64,000 nt of DNA from Massospora cicadina (lineage: Eukaryota; Entomophthoromycota; Entomophthoromycetes; Entomophthorales; Entomophthoraceae), in assembly GCA_022478985.1 (NCBI GenBank), contig JAKSZP010000194.1, forward strand, positions 85,381 to 149,380. Reading direction: 5' to 3'. Positions 20,904 through 32,415 of the stretch are shown here, piece after piece. The notes beneath the pieces were generated by a model. The model saw only the letters and a program-made list of their open reading frames with translations, made no database searches and was not told the origin of the DNA. The position numbers and the translations under genes were made by a program. The first letter of the stretch is position 1, and each line of letters starts with the position of its first letter.

Positions 20904-21904
20904 TTTTAAGATTAGGGATATCAAGAGAAAACTGGGTGTAGGCGCAGGTGTCTGAACCCTCCTAACAGTAGCTTCAGAATGCAAGGCAACTCTCTGCCTT
21001 TAGATATCAGCTCATGAGAGGTGGTTGATGTGTTTTGTCTTCCTGCTGAGGTAAGACTGAATGAGAGGTTTTCTCAGCTTTGATTAAAAAATTATGCTTA
21101 GAAAGTTGACTAAAAGTTCTGCCATATTCTCTCCTACAATCTTTGGTAGCACAAACCTAGCAATTTAAAATAAAGATAATAAATTTTAAAATTTTATGAT
21201 AAATTTGAAAAGCATATTGTAATATAAAAAATACACAAGGCCCTACATTAGCAGAATGTTGTGTATAATGTTATTCTAGGGGGAAGAGTTACTATGCCGC
21301 AGTTATTGGGTTTAAACACTGATTAACAATATGATACTGATGTGGATATTGCTTCAAATATTCTCCACCATTACAACATTTGTAAAGATCCCTAAAATAT
21401 TCTCAGGATGCTCTAAAGAATTTTAAATTATGAACTTTGGTTATACAATTTCAGAATATGAAGATGTGTTTGAGCCTCATATCTAACCTATTTTTTTCAG
21501 GTTCTTGCCCAGTTTTTGACTAATTAAATAAAATATATTCACCTGAGGGTTGCACCAGGTGTTAAACTTTCCATTTATGGAGGCTCCTGACTGATCCACC
21601 TGCTGTGATTGTGGAATTGGGGCTGAGGTACTGAGCTTCCAAAAATCCTAAATTTACACATAATTGTCTGAATTTTTAATAAAAACCTTCAATTTGAAAC
21701 TAGGATGGGTTCAGTTTTTGGAGTATGTTATGAGAAAGAACCAGGAATTAGGGAGGATAAGCCGCTGCTCACACCTTTTCAGGGTACACCCTTAGTCAGA
21801 AATCCAGGCTAGAGGCAGATCCTTAGGTTTGGGCCCTATTTAGTCCTGAAAGGATGCATGACCTGGTCCATCTTAATAGCAGACGCCGCACACATAACAA
21901 TACA
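20904..21904 (-). repeat. Element H 3' LTR
   Basis: This repeat matches 46468-49410 minus LINE3, for example CAAGAGAAAACTGGG then TGTAGGCGC near 20920, and TGGTTATACAATTTCA near 21435. A pyrimidine tract CTTTCTTT abuts its right edge; on the minus strand this is a polypurine tract just before a TGTATTG start. The left end is degenerate (TT where TG is expected). Confidence 0.65.
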
Positions 21905-22239
21905 CTTTCTTTAAGGATTAGGTCTACTCCCCTTCTGGACGTTGGCCAAATCATAATTTTAAGTGAGGTGGGGAAAGATATGTCTGTAACTATGTCATTC
22001 TTGGGTATTGAAGGTAATAATGCCTTAGATTTGGTCTTAATGAAACTTTGCAATAGACTCCTGGCAATTTGTACAATCCTTGGAAAAAAACTCAACTATC
22101 TTCATAGGACTGTAACCCTTTCTATGATACTAAATAAATTAAGATTTTATTTGACTCTTTGTGATATAAAGATTCGTTTTTTTTAAATTTAATGCACTAT
22201 CTAAAATGATGAACATGAACTTCATGGTAAACTATCCTT

Positions 22240-23441
22240 TAAAGGGTATAAAGAGGAGACGTAGAAGTAGGTATGGATCTTTCAGTGTGTTGGAAATTCC
22301 ACGTGAATTGATCCTTTATCTAAACTTAGCTGATAGAAAATAGTTCAGCATATTTATAAACCACTTTTCAAAATGGGAACTGGAGGTGAAGACTCTTGGT
22401 ATCTACCATTACCAAGTAACCTACCCAATATAAGGAGACACACGACATTTCTTATCAGTAATCTGTTTTGTGCAAATAGTTGATTAAGCAACTGGTTATG
22501 AACTTATTGGTGCACTTTTCTGATATGTGCCACAAATTATTAATCAATGTGATGTTACTATGCATTTGAATCCCAATGGTAAAGGAGGAGTTGTACCCCA
22601 AGTTATCATACATTGGCTATACCCCTTTCAAGTAATGAATAGAGTTTTTTTTAGAAAACTGAGCCAAAGGAAGATCATCTCCCAGATCTTGAGAAGACAT
22701 ATACTAATAGCTTAGGAAATTCTACTGGTATATTATTCTTTTGATTTGGCCATTAGGTTGAGAGTGATATGATGGCCTTCATGGTTTTATCACCAGTATG
22801 CTTCACAAAGCCTCTCATAATCTTGAGGTAGACTGATGCCATCTGTCACAGATCACCTCTTGCGGACCTCCAAACAGGGACAAGGCATTTTATACAATTA
22901 AATGTGCCATGTCTGAAATGTTGCTATTACAAACAAGGGACATAACATATTTTCTGAAATGATTGACCAAACCCATGATTACATCCTAGTTCTATAGTCA
23001 ATGGTTAACCCACATAGAGGTCCCTTGAGAGTGAGGTCCAAAGGGCTTCCGCTTGTTTCAGGGGGCAAAGGAGACCATTAAGGCATGTCTTATCAGATTT
23101 GGAATGTGCAATAACTAGTTAGCCCTCTACCTAGTATGGAATGTCCTTTGTGCAACTATTCCATTTATACCTCATATAAATAAAATGATGACCTTTTTAC
23201 GCCTTGAAGCCTTATAGCAAGAGGATCATGATGTTCCCTTATGACTTAGAAGCGCAGGTCAGAGGGAACGCAGACTCTATTGTGGAAGTATAAAACCCTT
23301 TGATTTTTAGATAGCCACTAGATTTGGCTTTCCCACTGTAAAGCTTAATCAGGAGGTTGTGGCCAACAGGTTCAGTTACTTGGTAAGCCAGAACAGCATT
23401 AAGGAGTGAACTTTCTTCATCAGGCGGAGTTGGAACGGATA
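22240..23441 (-). pseudogene. Element H integrase remnant
   Basis: No frame exceeds 60 codons, but one minus-strand reading keeps integrase motifs: FGGPQEVICDRWHQSTSRL (second catalytic Asp retained) near 22825-22880, preceded by NISDMAHLIV, and followed by SYHSQPNGQIKRI, where the catalytic Glu of the usual NGQTER motif is Lys. It ends at the A3 target site. From 21905 to about 22700 I see only unreadable 3' pol or untranslated sequence. Confidence 0.6.
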
Positions 23442-23446
23442 CGCAT

Positions 23447-24019
23447 TGTTATGATTTGGTGGTTTTGTTATATACGCTGGGAGATTTTGTGCAGGGTTCA
23501 ATCCACTAAGAAACGGATGGTCAATTTGAAGATTGTCAGTCCTTGAAACAGATGGAACTATAATAATAAAAATATGAAAGCACTTTGTTAAATGATACCC
23601 TTTATTTATTAATATAAATTAGCAGATTATTTCTGCTCCTCTCGCTAAATTATACCTTTAACAATTACCCTCATTTCAATCTTCATATCCATCTTATATT
23701 TCAGCAACTTCTGTTGATACCAATTATTTTGCTTATACTGTTCAATCTGCCATATGTTCATTGGTTTCTGCCAAGTCTACTATTATTTAATATACAATCA
23801 CCTTAGTTCAAGGCTATCTACCAATAATTCGTTGTACGTTGACATTGCCTTATCACCTGATTTGGAGGCAATCCACTCGATATTTGTCCATAGCTCGGTA
23901 TCACCCTATCTCCTTATGTCAATGCGCTCTCATTAATAATATCATAATCCGTGGTTTGGCCAATCTCACCCATTCTGACGTATCTACTTAGGGCTTATCA
24001 TACATTCATAATTTTGAAA
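23447..24019 (-). repeat. A3 3' LTR
   Basis: It aligns along its length with 37346-37919 (for example CTTATATTTCAGCAACTTC near 23692 and TTGCCTTATCACCTGATT near 23845). The outer end is TGTTA on the plus strand. The inner end TTGAAA is a decayed TTGACA. The flanking ACCTTCCTTAATTGGACAAT is the degraded polypurine tract and 3' pol end. Confidence 0.85.
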
Positions 24020-24024
24020 TTACC

Positions 24025-25060
24025 TTCCTTAATTGGACAATAAGTCTCCTATTGTTTATATGCCCAAAGGAACTTTGAGGTACTCCTTTAATGATCTGAC
24101 TGGTTGCGGGGTCCTTGATAGTGTAGGCATCATCGTTCATCTTCTTGTTTATCTCAAATGGACCAATCTAGATGTTGTCCAACTTGTGTTTACACCAAAA
24201 GATGTGCTGGGCATGGAATAAAACCATCTCTCCTTCTTGGAACTGAGCTAGCCTGCTATTCCATACCTGATTGGTGGCCTGGTTCTATATCTTTTTGGCC
24301 AAGTTAAAAGTACGCTTCAGATTGCAGCTTGATTAAAGTGTTCGCCAGGTTCAAGTAGCGTTGTGGATCTACTCCACCGTTATCTTCCACACAGGCATAA
24401 AGCAGTGCTGGAAGCTCTGGGTGCCATCCATGTAGTAGCTGAAAGGGACTCTTCCCCATGACCAAGTGATAGCTAATGTTATAGACAAAGATGGCACTGG
24501 AAAGGAGAGTGCTCCAATCGGAAGATTGATATGTTAACAACTTCTGAAATATGTTCACCAGGGTCCCATTGACCCGTTCAACAATTCCGTTGGACTCAGG
24601 GTGATATGGGGTTGTTAGAACTCTGCAGATGGCCATCATATCGTTTAGCTTTATGAGGATGTGAGAGGTGAAGTTTGCCCCATTATCAATAAGTGTGAAC
24701 TGAGGGCATCCATGCCGCTGGATTATGCATTCCATGATGAACTTAGCTATTGTGACCGCCCCCTAAATTTGGATCGCCTGTGCTTCTACCCAGCTGGTCA
24801 AGTGGTTGATCACCATTAGAATGTATTTGGAACTGTTTGCCCCAGTCAGCAGGGGCCCCACGACATCAATAGAAGCCACATGCCAAGAAAAATGCAGTTT
24901 CACCATCTAATACAAAGTCTTCTGGCGGAATGACTTTTCCACCTGAAACTGGTGGCAGCAAAATTGTCTCAAGCACATGAAGTTCATGATTAATCAATAT
25001 AATTGAGGTATCAACAATTCCAACGTCTTGCGCACACCCCATGTCTGACTGCACTTTGTG
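24025..25060 (-). pseudogene. A3 integrase
   Basis: The frame 24735-24304 is the best preserved integrase core stretch in the window: MECIIQRHGCPQFTLIDNGANF (catalytic Asp), YHPESNGIVERVNGTLVNIF (catalytic Glu retained), then NISYHLVMGKSPFQLLHG. The C-terminal part lies at 24025-24300. The zinc-finger end extends to about 25060, where a CHQ motif region is broken. Integrase joins the element cDNA to host DNA. Confidence 0.82.
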
Positions 25061-25129
25061 CGTTAAGAATAATGTTTGACTGTGCCAAGGGTTTCAGAAA
25101 GTTTACTATAGAATCTTTAATCTATCTGT

Positions 25130-25700
25130 ACAGCTCATTGTTCCGCTGGAAGGTATTATCTCACATCCCATTTATCGCCTTTAAAACTTGCGGCGTTTTA
25201 TCATCATATCTGCCACTGAGCGCTTTGATATATATTACATTAATGGGATCTGCAAGTAACGGCATTGTTGGTAATCTCAATAAAAAATCTGCAATTTGGT
25301 TGTTTAGTTCCAGATCAGTGAAGAATCTCAAAATTGTAAGCCTACAGTCTGATAGCCCAATGGGATAAATGGCCTTCAGACTCTCTGAGATTTGCAACCA
25401 GCGTAACAAGACATGATCCTTTACATCTTTGATTTTTACCCAAATCAAATATACCATGAATTGCTTAAAAGTGTTTTTCGCCTCTAAGCACTCCCACTAA
25501 GTTATAGTTTTATTATGTTCATGACAGTTTAAGCTATGACAGCAGTATGCAACTGAGTGCTCCTCTTCTTTGTCGACTTGTTGGTATAGAACCTCTACAA
25601 CGGTGGAAAGAGATGCATCCATCTGTACAATAAATCTCCTTGTCAAAATTTAGAAGCATAGCACTGGCGCACTGATTAATGTCATATGAAGTGTATCAAA
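25130..25700 (-). pseudogene. A3 RNase H and linker
   Basis: The frame 25457-25161 includes LLRWLQISESLKAIYPIG and DFLLRLPTMPLLADPINV, matching the 'HASLRWLQNL...DCLSRLP' part of family A. The RNase H start motif (MDASLSTVVEVL) lies at about 25585-25625 in a frame with stops. The linker leads to integrase. Confidence 0.7.
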
Positions 25701-26148
25701 GGAGTATTGACGGTGTTCTGTTTATCTAAACACAGCGTCCTTTTTTAGAAACTCAAATTGCAGTCCCCCAATACACCTGAAGTTAAAGATAAAGCGTTGG
25801 TAATAGCTGACCACCAATAAGAATACTTGTATGTCCTGATAACTGGTCAACTGAGTAATTTTTCGAATAGCTTCCACCTTGGCTAGTTTGGTTTCAGCCC
25901 ATTTTCATCTACCTAAAACCCAAGATAATCAAGTTGGTCCTTGAAGAAGTGACATTTTCTGGGCTTAATCTTGATGTTGGCCTCAGCAAGCCAGTGAAAT
26001 ACCTTCTCCAGATGTGTAAGGTGCTCAGAAAATATACACAAAAAATACTGATATAGTTGAGGTACATAAGAATGCATAACAGCTTTAAGTCGCCAATGAT
26101 GGTATCCAAAGCCCGTTGGAATGTGGCAAGGGTGTTAAACAGCTCTTG
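25700..26148 (-). pseudogene. A3 reverse transcriptase, C-terminal part
   Basis: The frame 26208-25909 enters from the inserted G LTR and continues as LFNTLATFQRALDTIIGDLK and YLNYISIF, where the YLDD motif has become YLNY. The RT thumb follows to about 25700. The N-terminal part of RT is on the far side of element G at 34061-34550. Confidence 0.75.
26144..26148 (+). repeat. Element G target-site duplication, left
   Basis: TCTTG here and TCTTG at 34056-34060 are identical 5-bp flanks of element G. Confidence 0.85.
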
Positions 26149-27796
26149 TGTAAGTCCTGGGGACCAGCCCCTACAACTGGATAGGGAGCAGCATCCCTTT
26201 CGGACCAAAAGGGGGCCAAAGGCCCAAGCGGACCCCCTGTCACAGTTGAGCGGCCTGGACGCATGTGGTTGATGAGCGCTTGGTGACTGCCCTTCCTCCT
26301 AGAGATATTCAGATCTCTCCCCGCCCCCTCCCCAACCCTGGTAAAATTAATAGAGGCGACCTGCCAGTAGATTGTGCAGGACAGGGGCCATGGGCGGGCC
26401 CCTGGGACCCCTCAATCACAGGGGAAACTTACCAAAATTTTGAAGAAACAGCCAGTGCTAGTATCGGAGCCTGGTCTGCAAATTCCAGGCTAATGGAGCT
26501 GGTCCATACTGGTCAGGTCCAAAAATCAGATCAGAACTGATTCAGGTTTCAAACCAGGTTACGAGTGACTTGGACCAGTTGCCCCTACCCCTGGAATGGA
26601 TCTGGGAAGTTTGGATCATGTGGATAATTAAATCGAGAGTTTGGACCAGGTTGTGGATGACTGGGCACCAAGGCCACAGCCCCCCAGGACAAATCTGGAA
26701 AATCTGAACTGAGTGAGCAGCCTGACTTATATGGTTAAGGCCAAGATTGGTACCATCACCTGGTCTGGCCCCAAAAATTTGGAGAAATCTGCAAAAGTTT
26801 TTGATTTTTACCAAGATTTTGGGCATCCCTCCACTCCCCCACCCACCTGCCAACCAAACCCCATCTCTGATCCCTAATCACCCAATCCCTCAGCCTCCCC
26901 AATATGCAATTCTCCCAATACTTAAGGCAACTAACCTGCCAATGGGCAGTTGTTAGTTCATCTCTATTCTCCCCATGTTTTGCACTAAAATAAAGCCTGA
27001 ATACCTTGAACGCCTTGCAGTGGACTCCGCCTGTTTGTTTTCTTGTTCAAAATTCTGCCGAATTGATATAGCAAAGTGTGCCACTGCCCAAATAATTATC
27101 CCAATGATTGCCAAATGGGTCATCTGGTCACTTGACCCTGCCACATGGTGGTGGATCATATCTGTGGTAAACCGCCTCATTCTCAATGATGGAGTTGAAC
27201 TCTCCATCCATTTTTGCATACCTGTCAAATGTGAACCCATCCATTTGCTTTGCCTGTCAGGTTTTCTGAGAGTGCTCCCCTATCAGAGCAGCCTCAGGGC
27301 GCCCCCACCCTGATGCCCGCAGACTCGCCCCCCACACCTGGCTCATCTGCCACTAATCCCACCCACCTGAGGGTTCTGGAGTACCCCAACCAAGGGGGAC
27401 TAGGCCCTAACGCTTGTTGCAGGTCTGTTTACCCCTCTGACAGCACCCCTGCCTGTGCGGTGGGCCCTGTGCCACTCCTCTCTGGTGCACAGACTCACCT
27501 ACCCATAACCAAAGGCCAGCAACCATGAACCCTGGAGGAGTCATCATCCTCCCCACCTCTCCCACCCTTGGGGGTTGCCCCCACAAGACTCGCGGTTGCC
27601 CCCATTGCAACCATCTGGTTTGCCTTGGGGGCCTTCAGTACATTTATAAACATTTACTTTCCTCACGTCCCCACTAGATCTCCCCTTCTTCTAGTCACAT
27701 GGACCGCTGTGCCCTTGGCATTCTGGGCTCTCCACTGGGTGCTCACACACACCAACTGGGAGCCCAGTCTAATTCTTATCAGCTGCTTCCATGACA
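26149..27796 (+). repeat. Element G 5' LTR
   Basis: It starts TGTAAGTCCTGG and ends TTCCATGACA, and aligns with 32416-34055. An AATAAAGCCTGAATACC segment near 26990 is a plausible polyadenylation signal. The LTR is unusually long for a fungal gypsy element. Open frames inside it (for example 26265-26540) are probably fortuitous, as they are not all conserved in the other LTR. Confidence 0.92.
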
Positions 27797-28700
27797 TAAT
27801 GAACTGACCCATAACCTTGGCCTTCTCCGCCCTCCTCGCTGGCACTGGCAAAGCGTTGGCCTACGCCCTAACCCTAAATGTACTCTCTCTTTGCGACCTG
27901 GCCTTCTCCTGCTGGTTGGCTGCCTCATTCATCTGAGTGTGCCGCCAGTTTGTGTTGACCTGGTCCCCACCCTGCCGAGCCCTGGCAACAAGTGTCACCC
28001 CATCAGTCAACATGATAGGGTTGGGAGTCCCCCTATCCCTTCTGATGAGGTGGCCGACCAAATCCTGGGTGTCCTGGTGGAACTTCAGGTGCGCTTCACC
28101 ACTGATGGGGGAAATCTCCCCTTCCTTCTGATGCCCAGCAGAGCGTAGCTCTCCTTGACGCCCTAGATGGGGATGCCTGCCGCTGGGTCAGGGGAGTGCT
28201 CCGCTCTGCTGCTAAGTCTGGGAACCCCACCCCCTACTGGCGCTGGTCACTTTGGTGGTTCAGGCCCCTGAGTCTAGACCGGCGCGCCTCCTCCATCTCT
28301 TCACACTAGGACAGACAGCCATGGACCTACCCTCCCTGATCAAAGCCTTTGTGGTCCTGGCCCCCATGGTGCCCATCCCCCTGAAATTGCCATCTCCGCC
28401 TTCTGAGCTGCCTTGGACCCCACTGCGGCTGCCCATGCATCTTGGGACCCCCTCCCAGGTCCTTAGAAATTGCATTCTCTGTAGCTCGCGCAATTGGGGC
28501 CAGGCCTTTCCATACTCCCACATGCGCTGTTGCAGCTCTTGAGGGGCCGCGTGCCACCCCCTCTCCCCTGCCAGTGGTCGCAGCCAAGGGAAGCGCCCCC
28601 AGGTCTCGCCGCCCTCTGCGCTCCCTCTGTACCCACCTTGGGTACCCTCCCCTCAGAAGAGCCCCTGCCTGCTGCACCCCCTGCTCTCACCCCAGATCAG
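27797..28700 (+). pseudogene. Element G gag remnant
   Basis: This region lies between the LTR and protease and encodes Pro/Ala/Leu-rich sequence across several frames. The stretch LLDALDGDACRWVRGVLRSAAK near 28160-28225 resembles the gag core of fungal gypsy elements. No zinc knuckle was seen. There is also no convincing tRNA primer site in the first 30 bases after the LTR. Confidence 0.5.
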
Positions 28701-28704
28701 GAGA

Positions 28705-29500
28705 GTGGGTCCTCGATCCCCCAGAGCTCAGAGCCTGCCCATCCTGGCGCTATCACCCCCCCCAGTTAACCCAGAGACCCCCCTCAAAGAGAGTGGAGTG
28801 GGCATACGCATCAACCCTCGCTGCCCCATTTGGGACAAGGATGAAGCAGAAACCCCTCCCCAATTACAGACCTCCTCAGCGCCTCTTGGTCAATCTCTTC
28901 TAATGATGGGTCATGCTCCCTCCTCAGCTGCCCTCTCTCTCGCCCACCCCAATAAAGAAGATCAAGCCTACTTCTTGTTCCCTATCTCCTTCCCCTCAGA
29001 GTCAGGTGAATTTACCGTGCAAGCCCTCCTTGACACCGGAGCGGCAGGCAACTTTATTGACCTCAGTGTGGCGCATTCCTTGGACCTGGCAATGGAAGAA
29101 GCCTCATTGGTCCTGGGCGCTTCATCGGAACCCATGAAGTCCTACTGCGTCTGACGCCCATTGCACTTCTCTGTCCATGACTTTGGGTTCAGTGACCACT
29201 TCTCAGCCATACAGGACTTGCTCTACCCCGTGATCTTGGGGGTGGGCTGGTGGCAGCGACAGCAGGTCCGCATTAATCTTGCTAATAACTCCTTGTTGTT
29301 CTCAAACCTCAAGTTGAGTGGAGAGTTTCCCTTGTTGAAAACCCTCCCCCTTGACACATCCCTCAGCTCTATTTCCCCTCTGGATCCTGCTCCTATTGAC
29401 CTCCCTTTGGACTTCCCACCCTTCCTAACCCCTATAAGTCCATCTTTGACATGTTGCTGGCTTCCAAGCTCCCCCTACACTCCAAATATGACCTAACATT
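28705..29500 (+). pseudogene. Element G protease
   Basis: The frame 28705-29154 carries VQALLDTGAAGNFIDLSVA, an intact D-T-G-A aspartic protease active site at about 29032-29043. One stop after SYCV leads to 29161-29496, which contains YPVILGVGWWQRQQVRINL, the ILGxxWL-like C-terminal protease motif. The enzyme would process gag-pol. The single in-phase stop at 29152-29154 is the main visible lesion. Confidence 0.8.
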
Positions 29501-30113
29501 TCAGCTGACAGTCAACCTAGTCAAGATCAACTGCCCCCTCTACCCCTACACTGAGGAAGAGGACAAGGCTTTGGGGACTTGGCTAGACGAGATGTTAGAG
29601 AAGGGGTGGCTTGTCAAGAAGTCTTCACCGGTCGCCTCCCCCATAGTTTTCGCTTGGAAAGCAGATGGCACCCTGCGCCCTTGCATCAACTATGGCCACC
29701 TCAACAACATCACCATCCCTGACCCCTACCCGTTGCCCTTAGAGCAAACCATCGCCCAAGCCATTGCCAAATCCCAGGTCTTCTCAAAGTTGGATCTGGT
29801 GAACGCCTTTAACCAGGTGAGGGTGGCGAGAGGACAAGAGTGGCTCACAGCTATCTGCACCTGCCAGGGTCTTTTTCAATTCAGAGTGATGCCCTTCAGA
29901 CTGAAGAATGCTCCAGCCACCTTCCAATGCCTCATCAATGATGTGCTTGGGGACTTGCACTTCTCATGCGCTGTAGCCTACATTGATGATATTCTGATCC
30001 ACTCCCCTACCCCAGAGCAACACGCCAAGGATCTAGAAGCAGTGGTGGCAGCCCTCCACAAAGCAGGGCTCTTTGTAAAACCCTCAAAGTGCGAATTTTT
30101 TGGGATGAAGTGA
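29451..30113 (+). pseudogene. Element G reverse transcriptase
   Basis: A 220-codon open frame covers most of RT. GWLVKKSSPVASPIVFAWK and TLRPCINYGHLNNITI come first, then PYPLPLEQ, SKLDLVNAFNQVRV (motif A with its Asp), MPFRLKNAPATFQCLIN, and VAYIDDILIHS (motif C, intact YIDD at about 29979-29990). A frameshift at the end moves into 30089-30553, which opens with the thumb motif IFWDEVTFLGNLVLKDG. All three catalytic Asp residues appear present. Confidence 0.9.
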
Positions 30114-30720
30114 CCTTCTTAGGTAACCTCGTCCTGAAGGATGGATATGCTGTTCCCCCTCTAAGCTTGAGGCGATCCAGTCTTGGCCTACCCCTACTAC
30201 ACAGAAACAACTTTGAAGTTTCCTCGGCACCATCACCTTCTTTAAAAAAATTCTCCCCAGCCCTCGCCCAACTGGCGGCACCCCTTCACCCCCTCACTGG
30301 GAAGAACGCCCCCTTCAAGTGGTCCCCAGAATGCCAGCAGGCCTTCGAGTCTATCAAGGAGGTTTTCCTCACCGCCCCAGTCCTGAGGCATTCCAACACC
30401 TCCCACCCCTTCATTGTAGCCTGCGACGCCTCATTGGTGGTGGTGGGCGCCATGCTGCTACAGGAGCATGAGGGGTCGAGCACCCAGTGGCCTACTACTC
30501 CCACAAATTCACCTCCACAGAACAAGTATGGCCAATATATGACAAGGAGCTAGCGGCAGTGGCGTGGTCACTCACCCACTGGAGATACCTCCTGCAAGGC
30601 GCCCAGCACAAAATCACCGTTCAGACTGACCACAAGGCATTACTATACTACTGCAAACCCCAGAAGTTGGGCACCGCAAACTCGCACATACCAGGACCTA
30701 TGTGGGTTTCATTTTAAATA
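30114..30720 (+). pseudogene. Element G RNase H
   Basis: The frame 30089-30553 continues with LHPLTGKNAPFKWSPECQQA, HPFIVACDASLVVVGAMLLQ (first catalytic Asp), then shifts. MAYYSHKFTSTEQVWPIYDKEL and VQTDHKALLYYCKPQK follow in 30487-30717. The frameshift near 30480 and the abrupt end after 30717 break it. Confidence 0.85.
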
Positions 30721-30809
30721 TGAATTCATAAAAGGCCCTTGAATGTGTTGCTGACATGCTCAGCTAGAACCCATCTCTATCACTAATGGTGGATAGGACC
30801 TTCTAGAGC

Positions 30810-31600
30810 TTAATACTGTAGTGCCCCCCTCCCAAATCCTCTCCTTGGCCCCTCCGACAGTAGCTTTTGCTGACCTTGCCCCCAACGCCCCACTCCTCCT
30901 CTGCGTCCTTGCTGCCCAGACCTGTTGCCCTGAAGGGTTAGAGCTTTATAGTGACCTAGAGTCTTCAAGTCAGAAGAGAGCCCCATACACCCTGCGGGAG
31001 GGAACCATCTGGTTCCATGATTCGGTTTGGGTCCCCCCATCTCTACGCAATTGTGTTATTGAGGAACACCATGTCCCCCAGACTGTTGGGCACCCCAGCA
31101 TCAATAAGTGCGCTGATCTCGTAAAGAGAACTTATAACTGGCCATGGTCCTCAAAGGACATCCCCTCCTTGATCTCCCGCTGTGTCACCTGCGCCCAGGC
31201 AAAATAGGACTGTTATGGGAAGAAGGGGTTGCTACACCCCCTGCAGCAGGCGGAAGGCCCATGGACCTCAGTCTCGGTAGACTTCATCGTGGAGCTCCCC
31301 CCTCTATTGGCTCAGATGCTATCATGGTAGTCATTGATCGACTTACCAAGTTCGCGCTCTTCATCCCCTGCCTCTCCTCTATTACCTCGGTGGAGACCGC
31401 AAATTTATTTGTCAACCATTTCTTGCCATGTTTGGTCTCCCAAAAAGGATAGTGAGCGACAGGGGACCCCAGTTCACCGCCTAGTTCCAGGAAGAGTTGC
31501 TAACCATCCTCAGCATCAAGCCCTGCAGATCTACGGCCTACCACCCCCAGTCCAATGGGCAGACTGACGGGTGAACCAGGTACTGGAGAAGTGCCTGCGC
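30810..31600 (+). pseudogene. Element G integrase
   Basis: The HHCC zinc finger is readable at 31065-31200: VIEEHHVPQTVGHPS, then CVTCAQAK before a stop. The core continues in other frames: TSVSVDFIVELPP (first Asp) near 31270, VVIDRLTKFALFIPC near 31328, DRGPQFTA (second Asp) near 31455, and YHPQSNGQTDG near 31540, where the catalytic Glu is Asp. At least three frame changes are needed, so it is inactive. Confidence 0.85.
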
Positions 31601-31604
31601 TGTT

Positions 31605-32381
31605 ATGCGACAGCCTTGCAGAACACTTGGGCTAAGGACCTGCTCCTTGCTTAGTTTGCATATAAAAATTCACTTCAGTCCTCGTTTAAACTCTCCCCCT
31701 TTGAGGCCACCCTGGGTTACAACCCCTCCTTCCAAATTGCCCCAGCTCTCCTCAGAAGACCCTGCAGCTGAAGACTGGGTGTGTGCACTCCGCGAGACAC
31801 ACAACCTAGTTTGTGAACATTTGATAAAGTCCATCAAGGATTACAAAAGGTTTTCTAACTGGAAGCGCCTCCCTGGACATGATATCAAAGTCAGCTCCCT
31901 AGTTATGCTGGACACCCGCAATCTTTCCTTAAAAGCCCCCACCCAGAAACTCGCATCCAAATGCTCTGGCCCCTTCGAGGTGGAGAAGGACTTAGGTAAT
32001 GGAGCCTATTGTTTGAAGATGCCTGTTCACTGGAAGCAGCATAACGTCTTCCACACCTCCCATCTGACCCCCTTCAAAGGGGAAAGGCCATCATCACCAG
32101 AGCCAATCCTCGTTGGGGAATCCCAGGAAGTGGAGGTGGAGGCTATCCTGGCTTCCCAGAGGTCCCACAGATCCGTTCAATACCTGGTTACCTGGAAAGG
32201 CTACCCCTCATATGAGAACAGCTGGGTGAGTGCATGCGACTGCACAAATTTCAAGGACCTGATAGAGGAATCCACAACTCCCACCTGGCAGCTCCCCATC
32301 CCCCAAGAAGATCACAGCCATTCTGGCCATAAAGCTCTCAGAGAGGCACAAGAACTATGCCCTGGTCCATGCCCCAGGTGA
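31605..32381 (+). pseudogene. Element G integrase C-terminus with chromodomain
   Basis: A 258-codon frame holds the GPY/F-like module (KLASKCSGPFEVEKDLGNGA, then HNVFHTSHLTPFKG). A chromodomain follows: VEAILASQRSHRSVQYLVTW, KGYPSYENSWVS, and LIEEST. Chromodomains of gypsy integrases steer insertion to particular chromatin, typically heterochromatin. The aromatic residues Y, W and W of the fold are present. Confidence 0.88.
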
Positions 32382-32399
32382 GGGGCCTCCTTCCTGTTG

Positions 32400-32415
32400 A
32401 AAAAGGAAAGGGTAG
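32400..32415 (+). promoter_or_regulatory. Element G polypurine tract
   Basis: A purine run AAAAAGGAAAGGGTAG abuts the 3' LTR start TGTAAGTCC. It is the expected plus-strand primer. Confidence 0.75.

Noticed and set aside
26265..26956. Open frames inside the G LTR as genes
   Set aside because: They lie in non-coding LTR sequence, and the matching positions in the other LTR are partly broken.
28260..28690. Minus-strand Arg/Gly-rich frames opposite G gag
   Set aside because: They are shadows of the GC-rich gag on the plus strand, without independent motifs.
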